Assembly (NCBI GenBank): GCA_022779305.1
Contig: JALFSW010000066.1
Span: 1-64,000 of the forward strand
Reading direction: 5' to 3'
DNA length: 64,000 bases
From: Prevotella sp.
GTDB taxonomy: Bacteria > Bacteroidota > Bacteroidia > Bacteroidales > Bacteroidaceae
Under the pieces are notes generated by a model. The model saw only the letters and a program-made list of their open reading frames with translations. It was not told the origin of the DNA and did no database searches. The position numbers were made by a program, and so were the translations under genes. Below, one piece after another: positions 17,768-25,459 of this stretch. Every line of letters starts with the position of its first letter. The stretch's first letter is position 1.

Positions 17768-19111
17768 ATGCTTTTCAAATTCTCCACATACCAAAATCAT
17801 TATCAGTCACTTACCCAACTGGGCATACCAATCGTTGTCGGACAAATTGGTACAATTATTTTAGGTTTTGCCGATACACTAATGGTGGGACACCATAGTA
17901 CCACAGAATTAGGTGCCGCCGCCTTTGTAAACAACATGTTTGTCATTGCCATCATTTTTTCGTTAGGTTTTTCTTATGGACTGACACCAATTGTGGGAGC
18001 ACTTTTCGGACAAGGAAATCACAAAGAAATCGGAAAGATGCTCAAAAACTCGCTCTTTGCCAATATGTTGGTGGGCTGCTTCATTCTATTTTTGTTATGT
18101 CTGTTGTATTGGAACTTAGGAAACTTGGGACAGCCAGAAGAATTATTGCCCCTCATGCGTCCTTATTTCATTGTCAATCTCTTGTCAATACCCTTTCTCG
18201 TTTGTTTCAATACATTCAAACAAATGTCCGACGGAATTACCGACACAAAAACACCCATGTGGATTCTCTTGTCAGGCAATTTGCTCAATATCATCGGGAA
18301 TTATCTATTAATATACGGAAAATTAGGATTTCCAGAACTCGGACTATATGGTGCAGGGCTCTCCACAATGTTCTCACGCATTATCATGGCTTGTGCCTTT
18401 CTCTATATCGTCTTTGCAACCAAACGTTTCGATACCTATCGCAAGGCATTCCTAACAGAACGCCTCAATAAAAAAGATCTACTGCACCTCTTCAGAATAG
18501 GTATTCCACTCAGCCTACAAATGGGCATGGAGGCATCGGCTTTCAGTTTGAGCTCCGTTATGGTTGGATGGATTGGTACATTGGCATTAGCCGCCCATCA
18601 GGTAATGCTCACCATATCCCAATTCTTTTACATCATTTACTATGGCATGGCATCGGCAATAGCCGTCAGAGTGAGTTATTTCACAGGTCAAAAGCACTAT
18701 GGAGAAGCACAAAAGGTGGCAGCAGCAGGCTTTCATCTCATACTTCTCATTGCCCTGTGTGTTTCTCTGCCTGTAATCATTTTTAGAAACCAATTAGGCG
18801 GTATCTTCACAGACAACCAAGAAGTTTCGCTCATAGTCGCACAAGTCATTCTTCCACTCATCATTTACCAATTTGGCGATGGTATGCAATGTGCTTATGG
18901 CAACGCAATGCGGGGCATTTCATACGTAAAGCCATTGATGTACACAGCCTTTCTGTCCTATTTTATTATCTGTTTGCCATTGGGCTATCTCTTGGGTATT
19001 CAATTAAAAATGGGCTTACTCGGTATTTGGTTTGCCTTTCCGTTCGGTCTCACCACCGCTGGCATTCTTTACTATCGCTTTTTCAAGAAAGGCATAAGGC
19101 GGCTAAGGTAA
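17768..19111 (+). CDS. MATE family efflux transporter
   Basis: A 447-residue inner-membrane protein with about 12 hydrophobic helices in two repeats. MATE hallmarks include the early GIPIVVGQIGTIILGFADTLMVGHHSTTELGAA region and its second-half counterpart GIPLSLQMGMEASAFSLSSVMVGW. Such carriers export cationic drugs or metabolites using Na+ or H+ gradients; the substrate cannot be inferred. It ends the DUF4230 cluster and is followed by MITE copy C. Confidence 0.93.
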   Translation: MLFKFSTYQNHYQSLTQLGIPIVVGQIGTIILGFADTLMVGHHSTTELGAAAFVNNMFVIAIIFSLGFSYGLTPIVGALFGQGNHKEIGKMLKNSLFANMLVGCFILFLLCLLYWNLGNLGQPEELLPLMRPYFIVNLLSIPFLVCFNTFKQMSDGITDTKTPMWILLSGNLLNIIGNYLLIYGKLGFPELGLYGAGLSTMFSRIIMACAFLYIVFATKRFDTYRKAFLTERLNKKDLLHLFRIGIPLSLQMGMEASAFSLSSVMVGWIGTLALAAHQVMLTISQFFYIIYYGMASAIAVRVSYFTGQKHYGEAQKVAAAGFHLILLIALCVSLPVIIFRNQLGGIFTDNQEVSLIVAQVILPLIIYQFGDGMQCAYGNAMRGISYVKPLMYTAFLSYFIICLPLGYLLGIQLKMGLLGIWFAFPFGLTTAGILYYRFFKKGIRRLR

Positions 19112-19161
19112 TTCATAAATGAAGCTATCAAGATTTACTCCCTATCGAGTAAAAGCCTTTT

Positions 19162-19353
19162 ACCCCAATTCGGTCATTAGAAACCAAACAGATTGCGTCT
19201 GATGGTCTGTGCAGTGTTCATCGTTCTCTCGCAGACACAGTGGGTTACTTCAGAAAACGATGAAGAAGCTACCGACAACCGAATGCTATCTGTTCGGAAG
19301 TTAATAAATAAGATACAAAGAAAGCCTTAACGATCTCATGACCGATTTGGGTT
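19162..19353. mobile_element. MITE-like element, copy C (complete, inverted relative to A and B)
   Basis: A 192-bp element with ends ACCCCAATTCGGTCATTAGA (19162-19181) and the complement of AACCCAAATCGGTCATGAGA (19334-19353). The interior is the reverse complement of the A/B interior near GCGTCTGATGGTCTGTGCAG. Its last base is also the last base of the stop codon of the convergent outer-membrane protein gene. Confidence 0.72.
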
Positions 19354-20606
19354 TATTTTATCCTTATGGGATAAACCAAAACAATTTCTGTTAAGTCGGC
19401 TTTTGTTCGGTGGGCTTTCACATTAATCCCCAACTTCAATCCTTGCAATGATTTAAAGGTATAATGCACACCAATGCGCTCGTAGTAAGGCGTTTCGTTC
19501 TCTTTTGCATTTGCGCCCATTTGACGATGGAGATAAAAACCCAAACTCATTGCCAGAGACAAATTATGGTAAAAAACTTCATGCTTTCCAGCCAATCCCA
19601 CCGACCATGGACTATGCCTCATCTCTATTCCTTTTGCGGTGTCTAACGCTTTGATGTGAGAAGCATAACTACCATAAAACAGATCCATACCAATACCTGA
19701 TGCCCATCGCCGTGCATAACGATACATCAAATCAGCTTGCAGTGAATATGCCATATAAAACTTAAAATCTTCTGTTCTGTAATTGGGAGCTGTGGGTGGT
19801 GTTTGAAACTGCGTCAGTAACCAGTCTTCCAACATTGTTTTCCCACCAATACCAAGCGAAATATTCAAGTATAAACTCTTCTTAAATGGTTCGCTTTTAT
19901 ACATATTCCTATCTCGCACTTGCGCTTCGTAATAAGGATAATAAACCAAGCCCAACGAAGGTCCTACCGTATTAGACCCTTTATTCGGGCGATACAACGC
20001 ACCGTTGCTATGATGAACAAACTCTATTCCAGCTCTCACGCCCCATGATTGTGAGAAACGATAGGTTTGAAACAATCCCGCACCAAAATAAATCAAAATG
20101 GGTGTACCAATTAACTCATTGTCAATATTATTCGCTTTGTCATACCATCGTGTATTAAAACCAACACCACCACTCAAAGCATAGCTTGTTTCCCATTTTC
20201 TATTGCGATAAATTGCACGTGTGAAAGTACCATAAACCGACAATGTATTGCCAAGGTGTGAGTCATAGTCAACCATTTGTGCCATTCCCCACGCTCTGTC
20301 TTCACTTCTTCGCATCTTCACTGCACCATTGAACGTATAGCGCAGCCCTATCGAAAGGCTTGGATAACCAAAATCTTTTGCATAAGCGTCGCTATCAGAA
20401 GGTAGTGCTACATGATTAAACGCTACGGCAACCGAACCATTTGCTCGTTTGTTGAGCCAACGTTTATCATACGAATCTAAGGCGACTACTTCGCTCGGCA
20501 TAACAGAAACAGCCATACCCCAATGGCGCACAGAATCTTTTTCCTCAGCAAGCAAGGAAGAATACGTAGCAAAAAGAAAGACGAATAGTGACAAAAATTG
20601 TTTCAT
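19353..20606 (-). CDS. PagL-like acyloxyacyl hydrolase family outer-membrane protein
   Basis: A 417-residue outer-membrane beta-barrel with a signal peptide ending near LLAEEK. The motif FVHHSNGALYRPNKGSN matches the His-x-Ser-Asn active-site region of the PagL / acyloxyacyl hydrolase family, which removes acyl chains from lipid A. It is longer than PagL because of a C-terminal half that appears to be a second barrel-like segment. It is last in the tonB-prenyl synthetase-tatD-this cluster (36-base gap). A lipid A target fits lpxK nearby, but activity is inferred. The 3' end touches MITE copy C. Confidence 0.75.
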   Translation of the reverse strand: MKQFLSLFVFLFATYSSLLAEEKDSVRHWGMAVSVMPSEVVALDSYDKRWLNKRANGSVAVAFNHVALPSDSDAYAKDFGYPSLSIGLRYTFNGAVKMRRSEDRAWGMAQMVDYDSHLGNTLSVYGTFTRAIYRNRKWETSYALSGGVGFNTRWYDKANNIDNELIGTPILIYFGAGLFQTYRFSQSWGVRAGIEFVHHSNGALYRPNKGSNTVGPSLGLVYYPYYEAQVRDRNMYKSEPFKKSLYLNISLGIGGKTMLEDWLLTQFQTPPTAPNYRTEDFKFYMAYSLQADLMYRYARRWASGIGMDLFYGSYASHIKALDTAKGIEMRHSPWSVGLAGKHEVFYHNLSLAMSLGFYLHRQMGANAKENETPYYERIGVHYTFKSLQGLKLGINVKAHRTKADLTEIVLVYPIRIK

Positions 20607-20642
20607 ATGCAGATGAGAGAGTTTTGACTAATCTTGAGAAGA

Positions 20643-21410
20643 TTAAAGGTGAAAAATGCGAGCGACATTCTTTGTTGTTTGTGACTTAATTTCAGCGGGC
20701 GAAACTTGATAAACATCTACCAATCGATCTACAATGTGTTCTAAGAAAGCACTCTCATTGCGTTTTCCTCTTTGCGGAACAGGTGCCATATAAGGCGCAT
20801 CTGTTTCGAGAACAATTCTTTCTAAGGGAACGGTTTTCAAAGTTTCTGGCAGATGCGATTTCTTAAATGTCAGCACACCACCTATGCCCAAAACAAAATT
20901 ATCGAACGCAAGCAATTCCGCAGCTTCTATCTCGTTACCCGTGAAACAATGAAAAACGCCTCCACATAGTCTATCTGCATATTTCCTTAGAATCTTCACC
21001 ATTTCGTTTTGTGCTTTCCTACAATGAATCATCAATGGCAAACCCGCTTCTATCGACCACACAACTTGTTCCTCGAACGCCAAAAGCTGTTCTTTCTCAA
21101 ATTCTCGACTCCAATAAAAATCCAGTCCAACCTCGCCAATGGCAATGTAGCGATGTTCCTTTTGAAGCGCATCTTTCATCTGAGAAAGTATTGCTTTGAA
21201 ATCGGTTTTCACTTCTTCTGGATGCAACCCTATCATGGGATAAACGTAATCAGGATAGGTTTCATAAACCTTCTTCATGCTTTCAATAGATGAAAGCCCT
21301 ATTGAAGGTAGAAAGATTTTTTTCACCCCCGCAGTCTTTGCCCTTTCGATGACTTCGTTTAAATCTTCTTTGAATTCCTCGCCGTCGATGTGAATATGCG
21401 TGTCTATCAT
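20643..21410 (-). CDS. tatD: TatD family metal-dependent hydrolase
   Basis: A 255-residue TIM-barrel nuclease family protein. Visible metal ligands: DTHIHID at the start, GEVGLDFYW near residue 100, IHCRKA, FHCFTG and the late ETDAPYMAP. TatD proteins act as 3'-5' DNA exonucleases in repair. It begins 12 bases after the prenyl synthetase gene. Assignment to the family is firm; the physiological substrate is not. Confidence 0.93.
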   Translation of the reverse strand: MIDTHIHIDGEEFKEDLNEVIERAKTAGVKKIFLPSIGLSSIESMKKVYETYPDYVYPMIGLHPEEVKTDFKAILSQMKDALQKEHRYIAIGEVGLDFYWSREFEKEQLLAFEEQVVWSIEAGLPLMIHCRKAQNEMVKILRKYADRLCGGVFHCFTGNEIEAAELLAFDNFVLGIGGVLTFKKSHLPETLKTVPLERIVLETDAPYMAPVPQRGKRNESAFLEHIVDRLVDVYQVSPAEIKSQTTKNVARIFHL

Positions 21411-21422
21411 TAACTTATGGTT

Positions 21423-22397
21423 TTATTTATTTCGTTTCATCATATTGTCCGAATAGCTTTCCAACTCTGCTTTCTTTTCTTGGGGAACATTTATCGCAGC
21501 AAGATATTTCTTACTTTCTTCAAAATAGGCATAGATTTTTTCTTTTGCCAATTGATCAACGCCTATCTCGCTATATAATTTTGTTATGGCAGCTATCTTT
21601 TCATCGTTGTCATATTCTGTTTTCTCGATCCATTCGAGCAATTCCCGACGTTGATTTTCGTTGGCACGATTGAACGCCGTAATGAGCATATAGGTTTTTT
21701 TATTACAAAGAATATCACCACCGACTTGTTTTCCAAAGATTTGTGGATCACCATATACATCAAGGTAATCGTCTTGCAACTGGAAAGCTAATCCGATACA
21801 TTCCCCAAACTTATACAAGTTTTCAGTGTCTTCAATAGGAGCATCAGCAAGCATGCCTCCTAACTTCATTGCACAAGCTAAAAGGACACTCGTTTTGAGG
21901 CGTATCATTTCAATATACTCTTCCACCGACACATCACATCTTTGTTCAAATTCCATGTCATATTGTTGCCCCTCACCGATTTGCAAGGCTGTTTCCGTGA
22001 AAAGATCTAAAGCAGCTTTCAAATGCTTCACATCGCATTGTGCCAATCGTTCATATGCCATGACCAACATAGAGTCGCCCGACAAGATAGCTTGATTGGC
22101 GTTCCATTTTTCATGAACGGTTGTTTTTCCACGCCGAAGAGGAGCATTATCCATCAAATCATCATGGAGTAAAGTATAATTGTGATAAGTTTCTAAGGCA
22201 CAAGCCGACGAAAGAATCGATGTTGGGTTGTCCTTAAACATTTGATAAGCCAACAACATTAGCACTGGGCGAATGCGTTTTCCACCAAGTTCCAACACAT
22301 ACTTAATTGGTTCGTAGATGCTTTGAGGCTTGCGTTCATAGCTGAGATGGGCAAGATATTGATTAATTGCTTCTAAAAGTTCATCAGATGTATACAT
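21423..22397 (-). CDS. Polyprenyl synthetase
   Basis: A trans-type isoprenyl diphosphate synthase of 324 residues. The first Asp-rich motif appears as LLHDDLMDNAPLRRG and the second as QLQDDYLDVYGD, with GGKRIRP near residue 34. It elongates isoprenyl diphosphates (farnesyl/geranylgeranyl or octaprenyl type). Product length is set by residues just before the first Asp motif and is not assigned here. It lies between tonB (38-base gap) and tatD (12-base gap). Confidence 0.93.
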   Translation of the reverse strand: MYTSDELLEAINQYLAHLSYERKPQSIYEPIKYVLELGGKRIRPVLMLLAYQMFKDNPTSILSSACALETYHNYTLLHDDLMDNAPLRRGKTTVHEKWNANQAILSGDSMLVMAYERLAQCDVKHLKAALDLFTETALQIGEGQQYDMEFEQRCDVSVEEYIEMIRLKTSVLLACAMKLGGMLADAPIEDTENLYKFGECIGLAFQLQDDYLDVYGDPQIFGKQVGGDILCNKKTYMLITAFNRANENQRRELLEWIEKTEYDNDEKIAAITKLYSEIGVDQLAKEKIYAYFEESKKYLAAINVPQEKKAELESYSDNMMKRNK

Positions 22398-22435
22398 ACT
22401 TTATTTTTTATATGCTTAATTTATATGCTGTTTCA

Positions 22436-23239
22436 TTAAAGACTGAACACGATAGGGATTTCTATCATCGCTCTGCAAGGTTTTCCGTCTTCCTTTCCCG
22501 GTGTCCATTTTCCCATGGTTTTTACCACACGCAACACCTCGGAAGCAAATACGGAGGTGTCGTTTCCCTTCACCTTTATATTATCCACACTCCCATCCGC
22601 AGCAACAACAAAAGTAACAGAAACAATTTTCACATCCGCAGCATTGTGTGCTTGCTCGGGATATTTTATGTTCTTTGTCAGCCATTTCATAAATTTACTC
22701 CATCCTTCTGGCGGCGTTGGTGTTTCGGAAAGAATTTTCTTTTTTATCTTTTCATCCGTTCGTTCTTGTTGTTCGTCCGAAGGAACATCTGTCATCTTGT
22801 TGGTTTCCTTCTTTGCTTCTTCCACTTCTTTTTGATTGTTCACAACAAGACTGGCTTCTGCCGACACTACATACGTTTCCGATGTTTTAGGAGCAGCTGT
22901 CTTTGTATCATTACTTTCCATTGAGCCAACCTCCTTAGGTTGCACAAGGTTGGGCGTATTGCTTCTTTTCAGATTTAATAGGTCTTCAGTTGTTGGTTTT
23001 TCTTCATTTTGTTCGGTTGCAAGATCAGTTTGGTCAATTGCAGGCAACATTTCCAAATTGTCTAAAACCAAACTTTTCGATAAGTCGATAGGTGGCACAT
23101 TGTCTTCATCGGTCACTTGACGATATTCCATCGCAACAAAAAAGACCGACAATGACACAATCAGCCCCAGCACAAAGCCTATCCAGCGTCTGCGCTCCAA
23201 ATCAGCTTGTTTCGACTTCCTTTTTTCCAAATCTATCAA
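22436..23239 (-). CDS. tonB: Energy transducer TonB
   Basis: A 267-residue TonB-type protein that couples the proton-motive force to outer-membrane receptors. One membrane helix lies at about residues 21-38 after a basic cytoplasmic N-terminus, followed by a Glu/Lys/Pro-rich periplasmic spacer. The C-terminal TonB fold spans about 185-267 (KNIKYPEQAHNA...VTFVVAADGSV...GKWTPGKEDGKP). The first codon is TTG: the frame is closed by a TAG two codons upstream, and no ATG precedes the membrane helix. Two TonB-dependent receptors lie in this window. Confidence 0.9.
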   Translation of the reverse strand: MIDLEKRKSKQADLERRRWIGFVLGLIVSLSVFFVAMEYRQVTDEDNVPPIDLSKSLVLDNLEMLPAIDQTDLATEQNEEKPTTEDLLNLKRSNTPNLVQPKEVGSMESNDTKTAAPKTSETYVVSAEASLVVNNQKEVEEAKKETNKMTDVPSDEQQERTDEKIKKKILSETPTPPEGWSKFMKWLTKNIKYPEQAHNAADVKIVSVTFVVAADGSVDNIKVKGNDTSVFASEVLRVVKTMGKWTPGKEDGKPCRAMIEIPIVFSL

Positions 23240-23351
23240 ATACTAAATCTGCCTATTCTGCGTTATTACTCCATACAAGACATAGCCTACCGCTACTTTT
23301 TGTCCAACAACGGGCGACACAAGTCTCGCATGGGTTTCTAAATTCAACACA

Positions 23352-23359
23352 CAAAATTA
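23352..23359 (-). promoter_or_regulatory. Possible -7 element for the tonB operon
   Basis: The minus strand reads TAATTTTG about 115 bases before the TTG start. The -33 is poor. It lies only about 22 bases from the divergent porQ -7 box, so the two promoters would compete for space. Confidence 0.4.
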
Positions 23360-23381
23360 ATAAGATATTCGGAAAAAGATG

Positions 23382-23389
23382 TATCTTTG
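23382..23389 (+). promoter_or_regulatory. -7 promoter element of porQ
   Basis: TATCTTTG lies 22 bases before the porQ ATG, giving a leader of about 18 bases. No clear TTTG upstream. Confidence 0.55.
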
Positions 23390-23411
23390 TCGATAAATTA
23401 AAGCGGAATAA

Positions 23412-24356
23412 ATGAAAAAGATCTTTTTTGCGCTCATCATTCTATTCTCTTTCTTGGAACTAAGAGGACAAGAAAGCCAAACGGAATACAACTTCCTTCG
23501 CCTACCTGTGAGTGCGCATGCGGCTGCATTAGGTGGTGAGAACATCACAATCATTGAAGACGATCCTTCGCTGATGTTCTCTAATCCTGCATTGGCATCA
23601 TCGGTGAGCGACATGACCATTGGACTTAACTATATGAATTATATGAGCGGTGCCAACTATATGGGAGCTTCGTTTACAAAGATTGTAAAAGAACGGGCAA
23701 CGCTCGGTGTGGGTGTTCAATACATGAACTATGGAACAATGCGAGAATTTACCGAAGAGCATGTGGAAGTAGGTACGTTCAAAGCGAGCGAAATTGCCGT
23801 GCAAGGCATTTTCTCTTATGAACTTGCTCGAAACATTGTGGGAGGTATCACGGCTAAATTCATCAACACGACGATAGGGAATTACAACAGTATGGCGGTG
23901 GGCATTGATCTCGGTGTGAATTGGTATGACGGCGAGCATGGATGGTCGGTTTCGGCAGTAGCAAAAAACCTTGGAGGACAAATAAAAGCCTATGAAGAAG
24001 ACTTCGGAAAAATGCCATTCGATTTGCAAGTGGGCGTAAGCCGAACACTGGAAGCCCTTCCTTTGCGATTGTCGCTGACCCTGACAGACCTCACCCACTA
24101 TGATTATAAACTAATTAATCACGTCAATCTTGGTGCAGAAATATTATTTTCGGAAAGTATTTGGCTCGGTGTGGGCTATAATCTGCGCAAGAAAAACGAA
24201 ATGGCAATTGGCAGTGGCACCGATGCTGCTGCCTATGGAGCCGGATTCAGTGTAGGCGGAGGCATCAACCTCGAACGCTTTAAACTGAATCTTGCCTACG
24301 GAAAATACCATGCTGCAAGCAACTCACTCCTCATCAACCTTGCATATACGCTCTAA
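23412..24356 (+). CDS. porQ: Type IX secretion system protein PorQ
   Basis: A 314-residue outer-membrane protein with a signal peptide ending near LRGQ-ES. The start of the mature chain, TEYNFLRLPVSAHAAALGGENITIIEDDPSLMFSNPA, is the PorV/PorQ-like FadL-related barrel signature. In the type IX secretion system PorQ joins the attachment complex that anchors secreted cargo to the cell surface. Adjacent cmk (14-base gap) is a known neighbour of porQ in Bacteroidales. Confidence 0.88.
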   Translation: MKKIFFALIILFSFLELRGQESQTEYNFLRLPVSAHAAALGGENITIIEDDPSLMFSNPALASSVSDMTIGLNYMNYMSGANYMGASFTKIVKERATLGVGVQYMNYGTMREFTEEHVEVGTFKASEIAVQGIFSYELARNIVGGITAKFINTTIGNYNSMAVGIDLGVNWYDGEHGWSVSAVAKNLGGQIKAYEEDFGKMPFDLQVGVSRTLEALPLRLSLTLTDLTHYDYKLINHVNLGAEILFSESIWLGVGYNLRKKNEMAIGSGTDAAAYGAGFSVGGGINLERFKLNLAYGKYHAASNSLLINLAYTL

Positions 24357-24370
24357 AAACAACATCATAA

Positions 24371-25066
24371 ATGAAAAAGATTATCATAGCTATCGATGGA
24401 CTATCGTCATGCGGAAAAAGCACTATGGCAAAAGATCTTGCGCATGAGATTGGCTACATCTACATAGACACGGGGGCAATGTATCGTTCAGTGGCACTTT
24501 ACGCGCTGAGAGAAAAACTTTTCAATCCCGACGGAACAATTGCCGAAGAACAACTCAAAGAGAAACTCAACGAAATCCATATTTCCTTTCGTCTGAACAA
24601 GGCGACGGGGCGACCAGACACCTATCTGAACGATGAATGTGTGGAACAAGAAATTCGCACGATGAAGGTGGCGAATTGTGTGAGTACCATTGCAGCCTTG
24701 CCCTTTGTGCGCTCAATGCTTGTTGCCCAACAGCAACTCATGGGTAAGAAAAAGGGTATCGTGATGGATGGAAGAGACATCGGAACAATTGTTTTTCCAA
24801 ATGCCGAACTGAAGATTTTTGTAACGGCGTCGGCAGAAGTGAGAGCCCAACGGCGGTTTAACGAACTCCAGGAAAAAGGACAAGACGCTAGTTTTGAAGA
24901 AATTCTGCGGAACGTTAAAGAACGGGATTATCTTGATTCAAACAGAGAAGTGTCACCTTTGCGAAAAGCCGACGACGCATTAGAATTAGACAATAGTATG
25001 CTTTCTATTGCAGAACAGAAAGCTTGGCTACTCGAACAATACGAAAAGGCTGCATCAAGAAGATAA
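24371..25066 (+). CDS. cmk: Cytidylate kinase
   Basis: Phosphorylates CMP and dCMP to the diphosphates. The 231 residues contain the Walker A loop [15 protein letters not shown] (residues 9-23), [15 protein letters not shown], the CMP-binding [14 protein letters not shown] segment and a lid with the [14 protein letters not shown] motif. It forms an operon with porQ and ends in a strong terminator. Confidence 0.96.
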   Translation: MKKIIIAIDGLSSCGKSTMAKDLAHEIGYIYIDTGAMYRSVALYALREKLFNPDGTIAEEQLKEKLNEIHISFRLNKATGRPDTYLNDECVEQEIRTMKVANCVSTIAALPFVRSMLVAQQQLMGKKKGIVMDGRDIGTIVFPNAELKIFVTASAEVRAQRRFNELQEKGQDASFEEILRNVKERDYLDSNREVSPLRKADDALELDNSMLSIAEQKAWLLEQYEKAASRR

Positions 25067-25087
25067 AAAACTGTAGTTTTCTCTTGA

Positions 25088-25124
25088 AAAAAGTCTTGTT
25101 GGCAATGTGCTAACAAGACTTTTT
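25088..25124 (+). terminator. Intrinsic terminator after cmk
   Basis: A 13-bp stem AAAAAGTCTTGTT/AACAAGACTTTTT, which can be extended by a G-U-containing inner helix, runs into T residues. Confidence 0.88.
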
Positions 25125-25199
25125 AGTCTCGGTTCGTTCAATAATTCTTCGCACCATTTTCGTTGTTTTTCATGACAGAAAATACACCTGCATAACTCA

Positions 25200-25290
25200 C
25201 TGATTATCAATACTTATAAAAGATAAAAAATTATCTTATAAGAGAATTAAAATTGTCTTATAAGACTTTTCAAATTGTCTTATAAGACAA
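25200..25290. repeat. 22-bp-period array with CTTATAAG palindromes
   Basis: Three units start at 25229, 25251 and 25273, each 16 bases of AATTRTCTTATAAGAS, exactly 22 bases apart. A degenerate unit in phase precedes them at 25207. The third forms the 18-base palindrome ATTGTCTTATAAGACAAT. The block begins with a copy of the CTGA-N5-TACTTATAAA motif at 25200. It lies in a 393-base gap between convergent cmk and the M6 protease, which otherwise holds only terminators. Confidence 0.7.
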
Positions 25291-25383
25291 TCTGAAAAGA
25301 AAAGGGAGATCATCTTTCCATCCTTAGAAAAAAGAGGGTGATAAATGAAAAAATAAGCAAAGACCTGTATAACTGCATATAAA

Positions 25384-25422
25384 ATTATGACGCCTCAACT
25401 CGAAGGGTTGAGACGTCATAAT
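25384..25422 (-). terminator. Terminator-like hairpin of the M6 protease gene
   Basis: A long inverted repeat, ATTATGACG-CTCAAC with GTTGAG-CGTCATAAT, has one internal mismatch. On the minus strand it is followed by a short T-rich stretch. Confidence 0.65.
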
Positions 25423-25459
25423 CTGAAAAACAATCGACTGACTTTTTAAATCTTAAAAC

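Noticed and set aside
25200..25290. CRISPR array
   Set aside because: Units are 16 bases with 6-base gaps that are themselves similar; there are no spacer-sized unique segments and no cas genes nearby.
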